The notes beneath the pieces are model-generated. The model was not told the origin of the DNA. It saw only the letters and a list, made by a program, of their open reading frames with translations, and did no database searches. Positions 63,764 to 64,000 of a DNA stretch of 64,000 nucleotides are shown piece after piece; position 1 is the first letter of the stretch; every line of letters begins with the position of its first letter. The stretch is from Buttiauxella agrestis ATCC 33320 (GTDB lineage Bacteria > Pseudomonadota > Gammaproteobacteria > Enterobacterales > Enterobacteriaceae). The translations under genes were made by a program, and so were the position numbers. The stretch is from contig NZ_JMPI01000013.1 in NCBI RefSeq assembly GCF_000735355.1, positions 1-64,000 on the forward strand, in the 5' to 3' direction.

Positions 63764-64000
63764 TCTTCACCCAGGGTGTAGCCGATGCCGTGCACCGTGC
63801 GAATAAAACCGCTGCCGAGTTTGCGGCGTAAATGGTGGATATGCACTTCCAGCGCGTTTCTGGAAACTTCGTTATCCCAGCTATAAAGTTTCTCTTCAAT
63901 CATCGTGCGCGGTAATACGCGCCCGGCGTTGCGCATTAATAATTCCAGCAAGGCAAACTCTTTAGGCTTTAACAATAATGTTTCGCCATCACGGGTGGCG
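63760..64000 (-). CDS. qseB: Response regulator QseB (partial, C-terminal DNA-binding domain)
   Basis: The last 79 or so codons of an OmpR/PhoB-type response regulator, cut by the window edge. The winged-helix domain is visible: [38 protein letters not shown] and [14 protein letters not shown]. Being coupled to qseC, it is QseB; the phospho-Asp receiver domain lies outside the window. Confidence 0.94.
   Translation of the reverse strand, partial: ATRDGETLLLKPKEFALLELLMRNAGRVLPRTMIEEKLYSWDNEVSRNALEVHIHHLRRKLGSGFIRTVHGIGYTLGEE

Overview
The window is chromosomal DNA of an enterobacterium (order Enterobacterales, close to Escherichia/Enterobacter/Kluyvera/Buttiauxella; the sequence alone does not fix the genus). 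Most of it is the conserved E. coli-type backbone around the macromolecular synthesis operon: ileX tRNA, mug, rpoD-dnaG-rpsU, tsaD, plsY, folB, uppP, cca, ygiM, ygiF-glnE-hldE, ubiK, ribB with its FMN riboswitch, zupT, ygiD, ygiC-ygiB, tolC, nudF-yqiB-cpdA-yqiA-parE, ygiN, mdaB, qseC and the edge of qseB. These proteins are close to their E. coli counterparts over their whole length, and the junctions are typical of the group (ATGA overlaps, convergent terminators).

Four accessory blocks are set into this backbone. (1) 0.1-6.3 kb: a VOC-family protein, tauABCD for taurine uptake and desulfonation, the nucleoside exporter nepI and a DUF2461 protein. (2) 6.3-14.4 kb: a complete type I restriction-modification operon (hsdM-hsdS-hsdR) and a small rare-codon ORF, lying on the 3' side of the ileX tRNA as expected of an island integrated at that tRNA. 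(3) 22.6-31.1 kb, between uppP and cca: a sugar operon with a class II-type CRP promoter, a leader ORF crossed by an intrinsic terminator, fructose-family PTS IIB and IIC, a GH38 alpha-mannosidase related to MngB, a fused HPr-EI-IIA protein, and a FucP-type MFS permease. It carries its own phosphorelay and hydrolase, so it probably takes up and cleaves an alpha-mannoside. (4) 50.4-61.2 kb, between parE and ygiN: a sialic acid catabolic locus (nanE, nanK, a SiaT-type Na+ symporter, YhcH/NanQ, an RpiR-family regulator and an N-acetylneuraminate lyase of the eukaryote-like clade), followed by a 1294-residue autotransporter adhesin and a LysR-type regulator.

The strongest leads are regulatory. 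Nearly identical GAGTTAAACTTC elements precede both nanE and the lyase gene and are very probably the operators of the RpiR protein encoded between them. The PTS/mannosidase operon begins with an unrecognised ORF whose translation would cross a perfect terminator hairpin and end inside the IIB gene, an arrangement suited to attenuation or translational coupling. A Fur-like box precedes zupT, and a tandem duplication at the start of nepI creates a tiny overlapping upstream ORF. No CRISPR array, intact insertion sequence, integrase or prophage was seen. Protein identities rest on recognition of family sequences and motifs, not on database searches.
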